A stretch of DNA of 64,000 nucleotides from Leptodactylus fallax. Its lineage: Eukaryota; Chordata; Amphibia; Anura; Leptodactylidae. The stretch covers positions 434,001 to 498,000 of the forward strand of contig CAMRHE010000354.1 in assembly GCA_947044405.1 (NCBI GenBank). The letters are read 5' to 3'. This document shows, piece by piece, positions 1 to 10,620 of the stretch (positions are counted from its first letter, which is position 1; every line of letters starts with the position of its first letter). The position numbers were made by a program, and so were the translations under genes. The notes under the pieces are model-generated. The model saw only the letters and a list, made by a program, of their open reading frames with translations. It was not told the origin of the DNA and did not search any database.

Positions 1-689
1 TTGTACGGCGAGTAAGCAGTGCGGCTCCTCCGTGCTGCCTCGGTACCACTGATCTGCAGGGGCCCTGGGTGTCGGACCCCCGCAGATCTAATATTGATGG
101 CCTATCTTAAGGATTATAGTGAGTCCACTACCAGGGAATAAGAGCAGAGATGCGTCTTTGTGGCCACCAACCCATGGCCCAATGCATAGATAATGATCCT
201 TTTATAGATATGTAAATCATACAGCAAGTGCATCCGGGGCGGGCCAGATTTGGGAAATTTGCTTATAGACAGCTGAGGAACACGCACAGAGGGTGAAAAT
301 GTTATTCACACCTACAGGGGTGCTGCGGCGCTGCAATTCCAGAGGAGAGCTGAAGCACTTGCAGCTGTCTGTAGGTAAAGCTGGCAAGTCAGCCCCGCCT
401 CCAGTGTACCTGAGGGCTGTAAATCTATAAATAGATGAATATCTCTGTATTACTTTATCGGTTTCTGCTCCTATTACCCGTACACAGCGCTATTATTGGT
501 TTGGCAGACCTGTCAGATTCCCTTTAATGTGCTCCTTTATCTATATTGGTGCACCAGTGTCTCTCCCAGTGTAACATGGATCTGATTATTGAATCTGTTT
601 TTGACTTTAAGGGGTTTTCTGAGCAAAAAATATTAATAACTTCTCTTATAAAAAGGTCATCAATGTCAGATTGTATTAGCTGTTGTATG
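1..689. repeat. Array head block
   Basis: Non-coding head of the unit, recurring at each unit start. It contains a short hairpin in which GATCTGCAGGGG near 51 pairs with CCCCCGCAGATC near 76, a motif pattern typical of short interspersed elements. No RNA gene or credible ORF is visible. Confidence 0.7.
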
Positions 690-788
690 TATTAGCTGTT
701 CTCAGCAGTTAATACATAGAAAATGGATCAGGAAGCAGATAGCTCCGTTCTGTGTATAGTGGCTATATCAGGTACTGCAGGTCAGCGG
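690..788. repeat. Left arm of array hairpin, truncated
   Basis: This matches the left arm of the inverted repeat at 3612-3808, but the sequence leaves the arm after GTCAGC and runs straight into the 5' half of a tRNA-Glu. The right arm, the Ile and Asp genes and most of Glu are missing here. Confidence 0.75.
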
Positions 789-789
789 T

Positions 790-812
790 GCTAACCACTA
801 GACCACCAGGTA
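790..812 (-). pseudogene. tRNA-Glu 5' fragment
   Basis: On the minus strand this reads the first 23 or so nucleotides of tRNA-Glu (acceptor 5' strand and D arm), with a change in the first triplet (CCAGGTA instead of CCAGGGA on the plus strand). The anticodon, T arm and 3' end are absent, so it cannot give a tRNA. The downstream sequence (GGTGTTTATTAGTGTGTGC) is the normal flank of the Glu genes, which shows the fragment arose by deletion and not by transposition. Confidence 0.85.
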
Positions 813-1362
813 AGGTGTTTATTAGTGTGTGCTTCCTCTTTCATGACAGTAGTGGTCACCATTTTAGTTTCTTTGTCCAAATCAAAGTGAAATAGTTAGT
901 GTTCATTCTCTATAAGTAATATCAGACCCATTGGTTCCTCCATTTCAGGATATGTTCACGTGGCATATATTACAGACTGAAAAATAGGGAGCTAATCTCA
1001 AGGGAAATGAACCTATAAAATCCAGGCCCCTGTTTCGGTATTTGTTTTTCCAGTAGCATAGACAGCGGTAATGAAACAACCAGGACAAGTATTGGCAGAA
1101 AGGAAGTGGTGCAAGCCCCTAAGTTTATTCATATGTAGAACCAAATATACATCTTAGGGAGCCCAAGACAAATTGCAGCTCCTCAATCAGACTATGTTAC
1201 TGGCACTGACACTGTATAAACAGCTGAATCCTCAAACCAGTTTGTTGCCAGCTACAGATGGGCAAACCTCGCAGGATTTGTTTTGGGTTCGATTGGCTCG
1301 GGTCCCAGATTAGTTTCGTGTTGAACAATTTCGGTATGAACCACACCTTAAAATGGCTTAAA
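813..1362. repeat. Glu-to-minisatellite spacer
   Basis: Non-coding array spacer homologous to 6034-6637, 26699-27301 and 42294-42904. Compared with U4 it lacks about 62 bp after GTTCATTC near 908, so this is a deletion private to U1. I see no gene. Confidence 0.65.
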
Positions 1363-2030
1363 ACATAGTGTCGAATACTGTCAGGGCTCCTAGGAACCTA
1401 TCTATAAAATATAGTGTATAACACTGTCAGGGCTCCTAGGAACCTATCTATAAAACATAGTGTAGAATACTCTTAGGGCTCCTAGGAACCTATCTATAAA
1501 ACATAGTGTAGAATACTCTTAGGGCTCCTAGGAACCTATCTATACAACATAGTGTATGACACTGTCAGGGCTCCTAGGAACCTATCTATAAAACATAGTG
1601 TAGAATACTGTCAGGGCTCCTAGGAACCTATCTATAAAACATATTGTAGAATACTCTTAGGGCTCCTAGGAACCTATCTATAAAACATAGTGTATAACAC
1701 TGTCAGGGCTCCTAGGAACTTATCTATAAAACATATTGTAGAATACTCTTAGGGCTCCTAGGAACCTATCTATAAAACATAGTGTATAACACTGTCAGGG
1801 CTCCTAGGAACCTATCTATAAAACATAGTGTATAACACTGTCAGGGCTCCTAGGAACTTATCTATAAAACAAAGTATAGAACACTGTCAGGGCTCTTAGG
1901 ATCCTATCTATAAAACATAGTGTAGAACACTGTCAGGGCTCCTAGGAACCTATCTATAATACATAGTGTATGACACTGTCAGGGCTCCTAGGAACCTATC
2001 TATAAAACATAGTGTAGAACACTGTCATAC
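1363..2030. repeat. 46-bp minisatellite, about 14 copies
   Basis: Fourteen head-to-tail copies of a 46-bp unit with the core GGGCTCCTAGGAACC followed by TATCTATAAAACATAGTGTAG. Copies vary at a few positions (CTGTCAGGG versus CTCTTAGGG; GAATAC versus TGACAC). The partner array in U4 has about 12 copies, U3 has about 8, and only one or two copies remain near 6640 and 48089, so this is a length-variable tract. Confidence 0.95.
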
Positions 2031-3060
2031 AATACGGGTCTATCTTTTACACCCCTGATATAGAAGACAGACCAATATCCCCATATGATTAAGCAAACAT
2101 AAGCACAGAAGTTTCTATAGTAGTGTTTATCACATTTGCAAAAGGCTGGAGAATTAGAAAGTCTTTCAATAATAAAATGTAACTTTTAATAAAAAAATGA
2201 AATAAATCTATAAACTTAAATACACCCCAAAGATGAATTAAAAATATTGACTGTAAATTCTAGACAGGTATATGTGAATCTGACGGCCGCCTTTAACCTT
2301 AACCCCAGTTTGAATCTGGGAAATATATTATACAATCAGATGTGGGACCACCGATACATAAGTGTCCGCCTTCCCCTGTTATTACTGAGTATACACTCCC
2401 TCTTCTATTATACAAAGAGGGGTATAAGAGAAACTCCGATTTATCAAGTTTGTCTTCTGATAAATATTTTTTCTCTCTCAGAAGATATATCAATCACTTT
2501 GTGCAAAAAATAGGGGCAGGGCGGACCTCATCAATAGTAACAGATAAAAAACCCTGTGAAACCTGTCTCTAGATGTGACCACTACTCTATATCTTTATGT
2601 TTCCCTTCTCCCCCTTTTCTTTCCTCCTCTCTTTCCCATATACTTCAGGAAAAGAGGGAAATAAAAGACATACAGACACAAAGAGCTATCGATATAGAAT
2701 ACTTCATCCCATATAAACGGGATCCGCTCTAATAAGAAAGGTATTCATGGGAAGATGCAGATAGCCATACTTAGACAAAATGTCATAAATAGCTTAGGGT
2801 TTTTTTTAGGGGTAATTTATCGAGCCTTTTGTGCTTTTTTTTCTAAATGTTCTGCTCCTCAGCTAATGCTTTAAGGCTTTATCTTTCTCTTTGTGCCTAT
2901 TTTCATGACCTATCACATGTCTCGTCACTTCGCTTTCTGAGTGAGGTAGGTGGCTGTGGCTTATCTGGAGTAACAGGTTGACAATGTATTCCTCTTCATT
3001 TTCCACCGCCGGCATTTTCACCGCGGTCTAGCCGCCGGGGATGACAATGCAGAGCAGAGA
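2031..3060. repeat. Conserved block H (first U1 copy)
   Basis: An array block of about 1 kb that recurs at 6708-7680, 21839-22130 (partial), 35552-36062 (partial), 43480-44515 and 48160-49140. It has an AT-rich start with AATAAAA and TTTAATAAA runs, then a well-conserved core of about 270 bp at 2247-2513 that is open in a plus frame (88 codons) and also in a minus frame. Conservation follows array identity and the frame shortens in some copies, so I do not call a gene. The AT-rich A/T runs could derive from an old retroelement terminus. Confidence 0.5.
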
Positions 3061-3605
3061 TACAGGGAATAAGAGCAGAGATGCGTCTTTGTGGCCACCA
3101 ACCCATGGCCCAATGCATAGATAATGATCCTTTTATAGATATGTAAATCATACAGCAAGTGCATCCGGGCCGGGCCAGATTTGGGAAATTTGCTTATAGA
3201 CAGCTGAGGAACACGCGGAGAGGGTGAACATGTTATTCACAACTACAGGGGTGCTGCGGCGCTGCAATTCCAGAGGAGAGCTGAAGCACTTGCACCTGTC
3301 TGTAGGTAAAGCTGGCAAGTCAGCCCCGCCTCCAGTGCACTTGAGGGCTGTAAATCTATAAATAGATGAATATCTCTGTATTACTTTATCGGTTTCTGCT
3401 CCTATTACCCATACACAGCGCTATTATTGGTTTGGCAGACCTGTCAGATTCCCTTTAATGTGCTCCTTTATCTATATTGGTGCACCAGTGTCTCTCCCAG
3501 TGTAACATGGATCTGATTATTGAATCTGTTTTTGACTTTAAGGGGTTTTCTGAGCAAAAAATATTAATAACTTCTCCTTAAAAAAGGTCATCAATGTCAG
3601 ATTGT
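3061..3605. repeat. Second partial head block in U1
   Basis: Homologous to about 146-689, starting at CAGGGAATAAGAGCAGAG. The join to block H at about 3060 lacks the first part of the head. Non-coding. Confidence 0.65.
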
Positions 3606-3812
3606 ATTAGCTGTTCTCAGCAGCTAATACATAGAGAATGGATCAGGAAGCAGATAGCTCCGTTCTGTGCATAGTGGCTATATCAGGTACTGCAGGTCAG
3701 CTCCCATTCATTTGTAAGGAAGCCAAGTTGCAGTGACTCAGTTCAGCCACTACCCAGAGAGCGGAGCTGTCTTCTTCCTGATCCATTCTCTGTCATAAGC
3801 TGCTGAAAACAG
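3606..3812. repeat. Array arm hairpin (inverted repeat)
   Basis: Imperfect inverted repeat with arms of about 70 bp (3612-3682 and 3738-3808) sharing GAGAATGGATCAGGAAG and its complement, separated by about 55 bp. The structure suggests a degenerate MITE. It recurs in every unit. Confidence 0.75.
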
Positions 3813-3854
3813 CTATTTAAATTAGGTGTTGGGCGTCAGACCCCCACCAAGTTG

Positions 3855-4240
3855 ATATTTCAGGGTTCAGGGAAAGCTGGGTAGTACAGCATGTGGAGTA
3901 GTGTTAAGGAATACTGAATACTACATTTATCTAAATAAATCCCACTCCTTGCTACATAATTGTGCCATATCACGTCAAATGTGATTTTCAGGGTCCCGGA
4001 AAGCTGGGTAGCATACCAGGTGCTGCTGAGTATTAAATATATTTAAATAAACTCTCCTCCTTGCTCTGCAATGGTTCCTTAACATGACAGATGTATTTTT
4101 CAGGGTCCCAAGAAAGCTGGGTAACATACCAGTCATACAGTCAGTGCTGTCATACAGACTGCCACTGAAGCAAAATCTAAGTTATAACACAGACAGCTAG
4201 TTTTCAGAACTCTCGGAAAGCTGGGTGATTAGCACAATGT
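3855..4240. repeat. Degenerate tandem repeats with GAAAGCTGGGTA motif
   Basis: Four diverged copies of a repeat of about 100-125 bp, each marked by TTCAGGG, then GGAAAGCTGGGTA, near 3862, 3988, 4101 and 4203. The last copies are strongly eroded. The rest, up to tRNA-Ile, is AT-rich spacer without a gene. Confidence 0.65.
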
Positions 4241-4579
4241 AGATAAAAGCCACTATAATTTGATCCTCCCTGCTTCCTTGTATAATTCATGCTCTGGAGC
4301 TGCTTTTTCTCCATTACACTCAATAGCACTCCATTATATCGTTAGACTCAATGTGAGCTAAGCCCCGCCCCCTCTCAAACGTCCTGTGATGTCATGCTAG
4401 GGCTTGTAGCCAGTGTTCAGCTAGTATTGGCACTGTACAAAGCCAGGAAGCAATGTCTGCAAGATTACTGCTAAACTGCTGAGAGCTGCAGACATAGCTA
4501 GAGATGGATTATATCATTCAGATTTCTGTTTTAATTTTTGGATTTCAGGGTTTAGTGTCCCTTTAAGATAAAAATAGAC

Positions 4580-4653
4580 TGGCCCGTACGGGGATCGAAC
4601 ACGCGATCTTGGCGTTATTAGCACCACGCTCTAACAAACTGAGCTAACCGGCC
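4580..4653 (-). tRNA. tRNA-Ile-AAT: tRNA-Ile (AAT), partly degraded
   Basis: A 74-nt isoleucine tRNA for AUU and, through inosine at position 34, AUC/AUA. The anticodon loop CTAATAA and the acceptor ends match the vertebrate Ile(AAT) tRNA. Against the intact copy at 25245 it has three changes: G18 to T in the D loop (invariant, pairs with position 55), a T-to-A change next to the variable region, and G52 to T, which breaks a T-stem pair. A T run follows on the minus strand (AGTCTATTTTTAT), which suits Pol III termination. The gene is recognisable, but charging or stability is doubtful. Confidence 0.85.
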
Positions 4654-4689
4654 ATATAGAGGGTCAGGTTTATCTTCTGTGTCTTAGAA

Positions 4690-4863
4690 TTAAAGGGGCT
4701 GTCCATGAGTTGGTGCCCGGACAGTATACAGAGCACAGAGTTTACTGCTTCTGGAAGCTGATTGTTCTGGGGGGCTGGCTGTCCGCCCCTCACTGATCGG
4801 GTATTTAGCACTTATCCTGAGGATAGGTCATAAAAAAAACTTAAATCTGGACAACCCCTTTAA
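4690..4863. mobile_element. TTAA-ended MITE between tRNA-Ile and tRNA-Asp
   Basis: A 174-bp element with terminal inverted repeats TTAAAGGGGCTGTCCA and, inverted, TTAAAGGGGTTGTCCA, so both ends carry TTAA. The ends fit the TTAAAGGRR signature of the Xenopus T2 family (Kolobok superfamily). It has no coding capacity. The same insertion is present at this place in all complete units, so it predates amplification of the array. Confidence 0.75.
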
Positions 4864-5013
4864 GTTCTATTGATAAGTGTGGGTTCTCTTCATGCAGTTA
4901 TAACACATTTTGTTGATTTTTCATTTGTTAGAGGATTATTTTTCTATATTCTGTGCTCTTCTTCTATTACTTTGTATCATTTTAGTTAATTTTGAAACTA
5001 ACAAAAGTTTAGC

Positions 5014-5085
5014 CTCCCCGTCGGGGAATCGAACCCCGGTCTCCCGCGTGACAGGCGGGGATACTTACCACTATACTAACGAGGA
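5014..5085 (-). tRNA. tRNA-Asp-GTC: tRNA-Asp (GTC)
   Basis: A 72-nt aspartate tRNA reading GAC and GAU. On the minus strand it begins TCCTCGTTAGTATAGTGG, has the anticodon loop CTGTCAC and the T loop TTCGATT, and ends GACGGGGAG. It differs from the common mammalian sequence by one D-loop base shared by all copies here (GTAAGTA). A TTTT run lies about 12 bp downstream (AAACTTTTGTT). I see no defect, and it is identical to the U4 partner at 46465. Confidence 0.96.
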
Positions 5086-5960
5086 ATTGCTATGCAGGTT
5101 TCCTTAAAGGGAAGCATCGAATATTTCTATAGGATCCATTCTATGTTCGGACCCTCCATGCTTATTTTAACCCAGGATAGTTTGATTGTTCAGATATTAT
5201 TTGTAGCTTCTTTTCTGTCAAACCAATAGATGAAGCCCCTTAACAAAAGGTTCCCCTATAATACCTCAAAATTCCCTAAAAAATGGATTTTCAAGCATCT
5301 TTTCTACAAAAATGTTTCAAGGTGAATAGGAAGTTACATTCTTAAAGTATAACTCCCGTTTATTTTTATTTTTTTCAGTATTGTGTCGGGTGGGGGGTGC
5401 GGGGGTGCGGTGACCGTTTTTGTAATATACTTTATTATCCTATCTAACTTCCTTTTTATTATAAAACAGGCTGTAACATTCTCCTTAGCAACCTCTAACT
5501 GAGCTGTTACTAGGGAAAGTCTGTACACAGTTATATTGTGAATATGCAGAGCTGAAGCATTTACCAAAGGGGAGACGGTCAGTTCACATGGCTGTATTTC
5601 TGGTTTTATACTGCCTAGAAAAATGGTTCTGGTATCACAAGAAAGCTGAAGTTCTCAGCTTTCATATGATGCCAAGATTTAAGAACTATATAAGAGCTAT
5701 AACTTAATCAGATATCATTCAGCCTGTTTGTATGATGGGTCAGAACAGACTTGTATGACAGCAATGTCATATTAGCCTAAGAAAAATACTATAAATCTAG
5801 CAAACACACACATGCATACTAAAGAAACACACAAAACTGTACAGATGAAGGATACTATCATCATAGGTCAGATCATTTGGCTTCCCATGACCATGTGGCG
5901 ATAATATATAGCTGTAGAAAGTTTATCCACAACTAATATGAAGAAGTTGTAAAAGTGTAA
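5086..5960. repeat. Asp-Glu intergenic spacer
   Basis: A spacer of about 875 bp, highly conserved in all units. It opens with TTAAAGGGAAGC (T2-like end), contains a G-rich tract GTGGGGGGTGCGGG near 5390 and A/T-rich stretches. A 77-codon minus frame persists in most copies but has no recognisable domain and varies at its end, so I do not call a gene. Confidence 0.6.
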
Positions 5961-6033
5961 TTCCCTGACCGGGAATCGAACCCCGGGCCGCGGCGGTGAG
6001 AGCGCCAAATGCTAACCACTAGACCACCAGGGA
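5961..6033 (-). tRNA. tRNA-Glu-CTC: tRNA-Glu (CTC), degraded
   Basis: Glutamate tRNA with the CTC anticodon kept (GCTCTCACC). It is 73 nt long because one extra G sits in the 5' strand of the T stem (plus strand GAACCCCGGG instead of GAACCCGGG). The D-stem base G22 is C and position 27 is T. The intact copies at 21314 and 35039 lack these changes. It is probably a pseudogene or a weak gene. Flanks are unchanged and include a downstream TTTT run. Confidence 0.8.
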
Positions 6034-6637
6034 AGCTGTTTATTAGTGTGTGCTTCCTCTTTCATGACAGTAGTGGTCACCATTTTAGTTGCTTTCTCCA
6101 AACCAAAGTGAAATAGTTAGTGTTCATTCAATCCAATCTTTTTTGGAAAGTTTGGCCCTAAACCGGTTTGTTCCAAACTGTTTTTCTCATCTCTATAAGT
6201 AACATCGACCCATTGGTTCCTCCATTTCAGGATATGTTCACGTGGCATATATTACAGACTGAAAAATAGGGAGCTAATCTCAAGGGAAATGAACCTATAA
6301 AATCCAGGCCCCTGTGGCGATATTTGTTTTTCCAGTAGCGTAGACAGCGGTAATGAAACAACCAGGACAAGTGTTGGCAGAAAGGAAGTGGTGCAAGCCC
6401 CTAAGTTTATTCATATATAACACCAAATATACATCTTAGGGAGCCCAAGACAAATTGCAGCTCCTCAACCAGACTATGTTACTGGCACTGACACTGTATA
6501 AACAGCTGAAGCCTCAAACCAGTTTGTTGCCGGCTAGAGATGGGCAAACCTCGCAGGATTTGTTTTGGGTTCGATTGGCTCGGGTCCCAGATTAGTTTCG
6601 TGTTGAATAAGTTCGGTATGAACCACACCTTAAAATG
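6034..6637. repeat. Glu-to-minisatellite spacer
   Basis: Homologous to 813-1362, with the 62-bp stretch kept. It contains GGGTTCGATTGG near 6570, which resembles a T loop but has no tRNA around it. No gene seen. Confidence 0.6.
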
Positions 6638-6707
6638 GCTTAAAACATAGTTTAGAACACTTTCAGGGCTCCTAGGAACCTATCTATAAAACATAGTGTA
6701 TGACACT
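6638..6707. repeat. Collapsed 46-bp minisatellite (1-2 copies)
   Basis: One full and one partial copy of the 46-bp unit described at 1363, placed at the same array position. This shows the tract has either collapsed here or never expanded. Confidence 0.8.
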
Positions 6708-7680
6708 GCCTTGGATATAGAAGACAGACCAATATCCCCATATGATTAAGCAAACATAAGCACAGAAGTTTCTATAGTAGTGTTTATCACATTTGCAAAA
6801 GGCTGGAGAATTAGAAAGTCTTTCAATAATAAAACGTAACTTTTAATAAATAAATGAAATAAAAAAATCTGTAAACTTAAATACACCCCAAAAATGAATT
6901 AAAAATATAGACTGTGTAAATTCTAGACAGGTATATGTGAATCTGACGGCCGCCTTTAACCTTAACCCCAGTTTGAATCTGGGAAATATATTATACAATC
7001 AGATGTGGGACCACCGATACATAAGTGTCCGCCTTCCCCTGTTATTACTGAGTATACACTCCCTCTTCTATTATACAAAGAGGGGTATAAGAGAAACTCA
7101 GATTTATCAAGTTTGTCTTCTGATAAATATTTTTTCTCTCTCAGAAGATACATCAATCGCTTTGTGCAAAAAATAGGGGCAGGGCGGACCTCATCAATAG
7201 TAACAGATAAAAAAAACCCTGTGAAACCTGTCTCTAGATGTGACCACTACTCTATATCTTTATGTTTCCCTTTTCCCCTTTTCTTTCCTCCTCTCTTTCC
7301 CATATACTTCAGGAAAAGAGGGAAATAAAAGACATACAGACACAAAGAGCTATCGATATAGAATACTTCATCCCATATAAATGGCATCCGCTCTAATAAG
7401 AATGGTATTCATGGGAAGATGCAGATAGCCATACTTAGACAAAATGTCATAAATAGCTTAGGGGGGTTTTTAGGGGTATTTATCGAGCCTTTTTTGCCTT
7501 TTTTCTAAATGTTCTGCTCCTCTGCTAATACTTTAAGGCTTTATCTTTCTTTTTGTGCCTATTTTCATGACCCATCACATGTCTCGTCACTTCGCTTTCT
7601 GGATGAGGTAGGTGGACGTGGCTTATCTGGAGTAACAGGTTGACAATATATTCCTCTTCCTTTTCCACCGCCAGCATTTT
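6708..7680. repeat. Conserved block H (second U1 copy)
   Basis: Same block as 2031-3060, with the conserved core at about 6937-7176. The plus frame is 79 codons here because of a changed start region. Non-coding in my reading. Confidence 0.5.
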
Positions 7681-8878
7681 CGCCGTGGTCTAGCCGCAGG
7701 GGATGACGATGCAGAGCATCAGACGAATGGGCCTAATCTTGAGGGGAGTCTCGAGCCGCGAACCCTGCGATAAGATTGAGCAGGACGCTTCTTTTTTCCG
7801 TGTCCTGCTGCGATCTCTGCCCCCCATTGAAAACAATGGGAAGCAGATTCCAGGAGGAATCTTCTCCAGATTCGGGGGTGAAATCCGCTCCCAAATCTGC
7901 GGCAAATTCCTCCGTGTGAACACACCCTAAAGGTGCAGAAATACACCAATAATAAATGTACAAGAGGCCCTTGTTCAATGAATCATCATATCAAGTTTAC
8001 TGCATGACATCCTGTATTCTAGATCATACTGTGATGACCTTGTTGCTGTGTAATACCGGTTACGCTAGGTTCACACTAGCATTGCCTGTCTGTTGTTGTG
8101 GTCCGTCAGACCACTAGACCGCTGTGAACTCAGCTTTAGAGTCCCAATCCTGTACCAAGGAAGCTCAAAACATCATGGGGCAGATTTATGAAGACTGGCG
8201 TTACTCATGCCAGTCTTCATAGCCCAGGAGTCGGTGCAGGGGTGATGAGGTGCACGCTTCCTCATAAATGAGACAAACCCTCCCCCGGACTGTGAGCCTA
8301 GGGTAAAAAGTATGCAGCTCGTAGCTGGTGTACAATTCCCACATCAAAAGTCACACTTTTCTTTTGCAAAATAAACACTTTTGTGACTTTTTATGACTTG
8401 TACATCAGAAAACTGTAATAAAGATGACCCCCTGTGTCTACTAAAAAACATTATAATAAAAGTTGCAAAAAATGGAAAAAAAAGTTTTTGAACTAAAGAT
8501 ATTTCAAAAAGTACAACTGGCCCATTTCATGCACGCGCCTGAACAGACGGCGGCAGCAGACACCGCAGCGCCAGGGACAGGTCAGGAGGATTTTCTTTCA
8601 TGTCTCACTTTTCCTGGCGGCCTCTGGGAGTGGTCACTTTAATGGCACCAAATGTTACTGGCAGTCATACATCTCAAAAAGAGAGGTCAGGGGGAAACAG
8701 ATGGTGGTGGTGCCTCTAATAAAGTGGCCATTCCTTGTGACCTTATAAGCCACTCTTGGGTTTGACTATTATGTACTCGTGGTGTAGCAATGTCTTCTGG
8801 AGCCTCTAGGGGCCCAAAGGTCTCTGTACAACATAAGAGGACACCAGCTTTATAGATTCTCTTCTTTCATAGGACTCT
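7681..8878. repeat. Interspersed-repeat mosaic
   Basis: A mosaic of short repeats, present only here and in U4 (49140-50330). The part at 7715-7930 ends CCGTGTGAACACACCCTAA and resembles the shorter region at 13000-13140 near tRNA-Val. A small perfect hairpin, ATGAAGACTGGC with its complement, lies near 8189-8219. A second stem, CAAAAGTCAC...GTGACTTTT, lies near 8345-8392. No gene is recognised. Confidence 0.5.
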
Positions 8879-9057
8879 GAGGTTGCAGTGATGTCTGTAT
8901 CATTTTCAGAGATATCACTGATTGAAAACAGAGTCGGGATTAGGATATTTATATGCAGCTGTATAATAAATATGATATAAAAATCCCAATCCCGACTGTA
9001 TTTTCTACCAGTGATATCTCTGGAAATAATATAGACATCACTGTAACCTTAGTATTA
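8879..9057. repeat. Hairpin element with 70-bp arms
   Basis: Inverted repeat with arms of about 70 bp sharing CAGTGATGTCT, AGAGATATCACT and CAGTCGGGATTGGGAT, around a loop of about 30 bp. Part of the arm is repeated again near 9081-9102, just before the next repeat begins. MITE-like, with no coding capacity. Confidence 0.7.
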
Positions 9058-9107
9058 GAATCTCCTTTCATATGTCACCACAGTCGGGATTGGGATTTTT
9101 ATATCAT

Positions 9108-10620
9108 ACTAGCAGAAGGACCCGGCTTCACACGGGTATATTTCATTTTTTGTTTGTGTAGTGACCCCATAAGAATTGGCCAGTTTTGCACTTGATATCC
9201 AGTATGGCAGTCCAGTATAGGTATAGTCTATTTATGACTGTGTTGTTATGGAAACCTGGTAAATGAAATGTGAATTTATATTGGCTGATGCACATCATAT
9301 GACTGAATATTTAAGGACCTACGCACTGCTATTGAATCATACAGGTCATAAATAGCTTGGTTGCAATGGAAACCTGGTGTAATGCTATGTGTCTGTCGAG
9401 ACTGAAGAACTTGTGATTTTCCATTGGTCCATAAGCATCATGTGATCATGTGTATCTCAGTTTGGAAATCCGTGAAAGACCTGCGATCGGTTGTTATGGA
9501 AAACCTGGAGTAAAGCTGTGTGTATGTGACCTTGTGTAACAGTGTCATCCACAGCGCCCTGCCCCTTTAAAGCTGACCCATAGCCCCTGATATTTTTTTT
9601 TTTTTTTTAACAGGCCATTACCTGCTGGTGTAACACTAGCAGGTAACGGGCCCTATTCACTTACCGATCCCCGCTCCTGCTCATGGCCGTCTGCGCTTCA
9701 CCTTCTGCAGAGGCGGCTGTGAGCAGGAGCGGGGAATGTTAAGTAAGGCCTGCGGGCTGTGAACCCCACAAACACTGCTATCATTATACTCTGGGGTCTT
9801 TTCAGCAGACTCCTTTGCGACGTCCCAGACGTCGGTGGGCCAGTCCGACGTCATTATGAGTCGAGATGCATGCCTGGCTCACGTGACATTTGGTCCAACA
9901 TTGAAGAGGTAGCGGGGAGTGCGCATAATACTATATCAAGGTCCCACTATGATACTGTGATCAGGGGCCACTATGGGGCAGAATACTGTGTGCAAAGGCC
10001 ACTATAAGGCCTAATAGTGTGTGCAGGGGCCACTATGGGGCATATTAGTGTATACAGGAATGCAGTTTGTGCGGGGGAGAGGTGGTTGCCGGGGGGGGGG
10101 GGGTCCCATGTCAAATGTTCGCCTTGGGGCCTAGCCATTGCTAGTTACGCCACTGAGTCCAGTATAGGTACAGTCTATTTATGGCTGTGTTGTTAAGGAA
10201 ACCTGGTAAATTAAATGTGAACTTATATTGGCTGATACACCTGATATGACTGAATATTTAAGGACCTGCGAACTGCAATTGACTCATACAGGTCATAAAT
10301 AGCTTGGTTGCTTTGGAAACCTGTGTGCCTGAGGAGAGTAAGTGCCTGCAAGCTCTTATTGGCTGATAAGATACATGTGACCGAGTGTATGGCAGTTGGA
10401 ATATGAGTGAAAGACTTGCAGGCTTGTATTAGCTAATGTTGGTCATTTTTTGGGAATACTGTATCTCAGGAACGGTACGTCCAAGAGAGCTAAGACCCAG
10501 TCTAAAATATTCCTGGACACCTGATGTACATGTGTGCCAAATTTGGTGAGGATCGGTCCAGTCGTTTGGTCATGCATAAAGAACAGACAGACAGACAGAA
10601 ACTCATTTTTATATATATAT
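9108..10620. repeat. ACTAGCAGAAG...(GACA)n interspersed repeat, copy 1
   Basis: An unclassified repeat starting ACTAGCAGAAGGACCCGGCTTC with a small GC hairpin (ACCCGGCTTCGCACGGGT in other copies; this one has one base changed). It contains several diverged GGTTGTTATGGAAACCTGG motifs and ends with (GACA)n and AAACTCATTTTTATATATAT. A second copy follows directly. It looks like the non-autonomous remains of a mobile element. The class is unresolved: no RT, transposase or Rep domain is visible. Confidence 0.6.
9582..10155. mobile_element. hAT-type MITE, 5' end truncated
   Basis: Same element as 39012-39574. Here the left terminal repeat is gone and the copy begins at GCCCCTGATATT, while the right terminal repeat (GCTAGTTACGCCACTG) is intact and is followed by AGTCCAGT. 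It contains a poly-T tract, the palindrome ACCTGCTGGTG...CACTAGCAGGT and a G-homopolymer near 10088. Confidence 0.65.

Noticed and set aside
1283..1310. GGGTTCGATTGGCTCGGG as a possible T arm of another tRNA
   Set aside because: It looks like a T loop, but there is no acceptor, D arm or anticodon arm around it in either direction.
1363..2030. CRISPR-like array
   Set aside because: The 46-bp units are contiguous and nearly identical throughout, with no unique spacers, and the DNA is vertebrate.
2247..2513. Open frames of 64-107 codons in block H as a small host protein
   Set aside because: Both strands are open over the same bases, starts and ends vary between copies, one copy has an internal stop, and no domain or signal is recognisable. 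Array conservation explains the persistence.
4910..5107. Plus-strand frame across tRNA-Asp (about 65 codons)
   Set aside because: It reads the tRNA gene antisense and has no independent support.
5334..5567. Minus-strand 77-codon frame in the Asp-Glu spacer
   Set aside because: It recurs only because the spacer recurs. The ends differ between copies and the composition follows low-complexity DNA.
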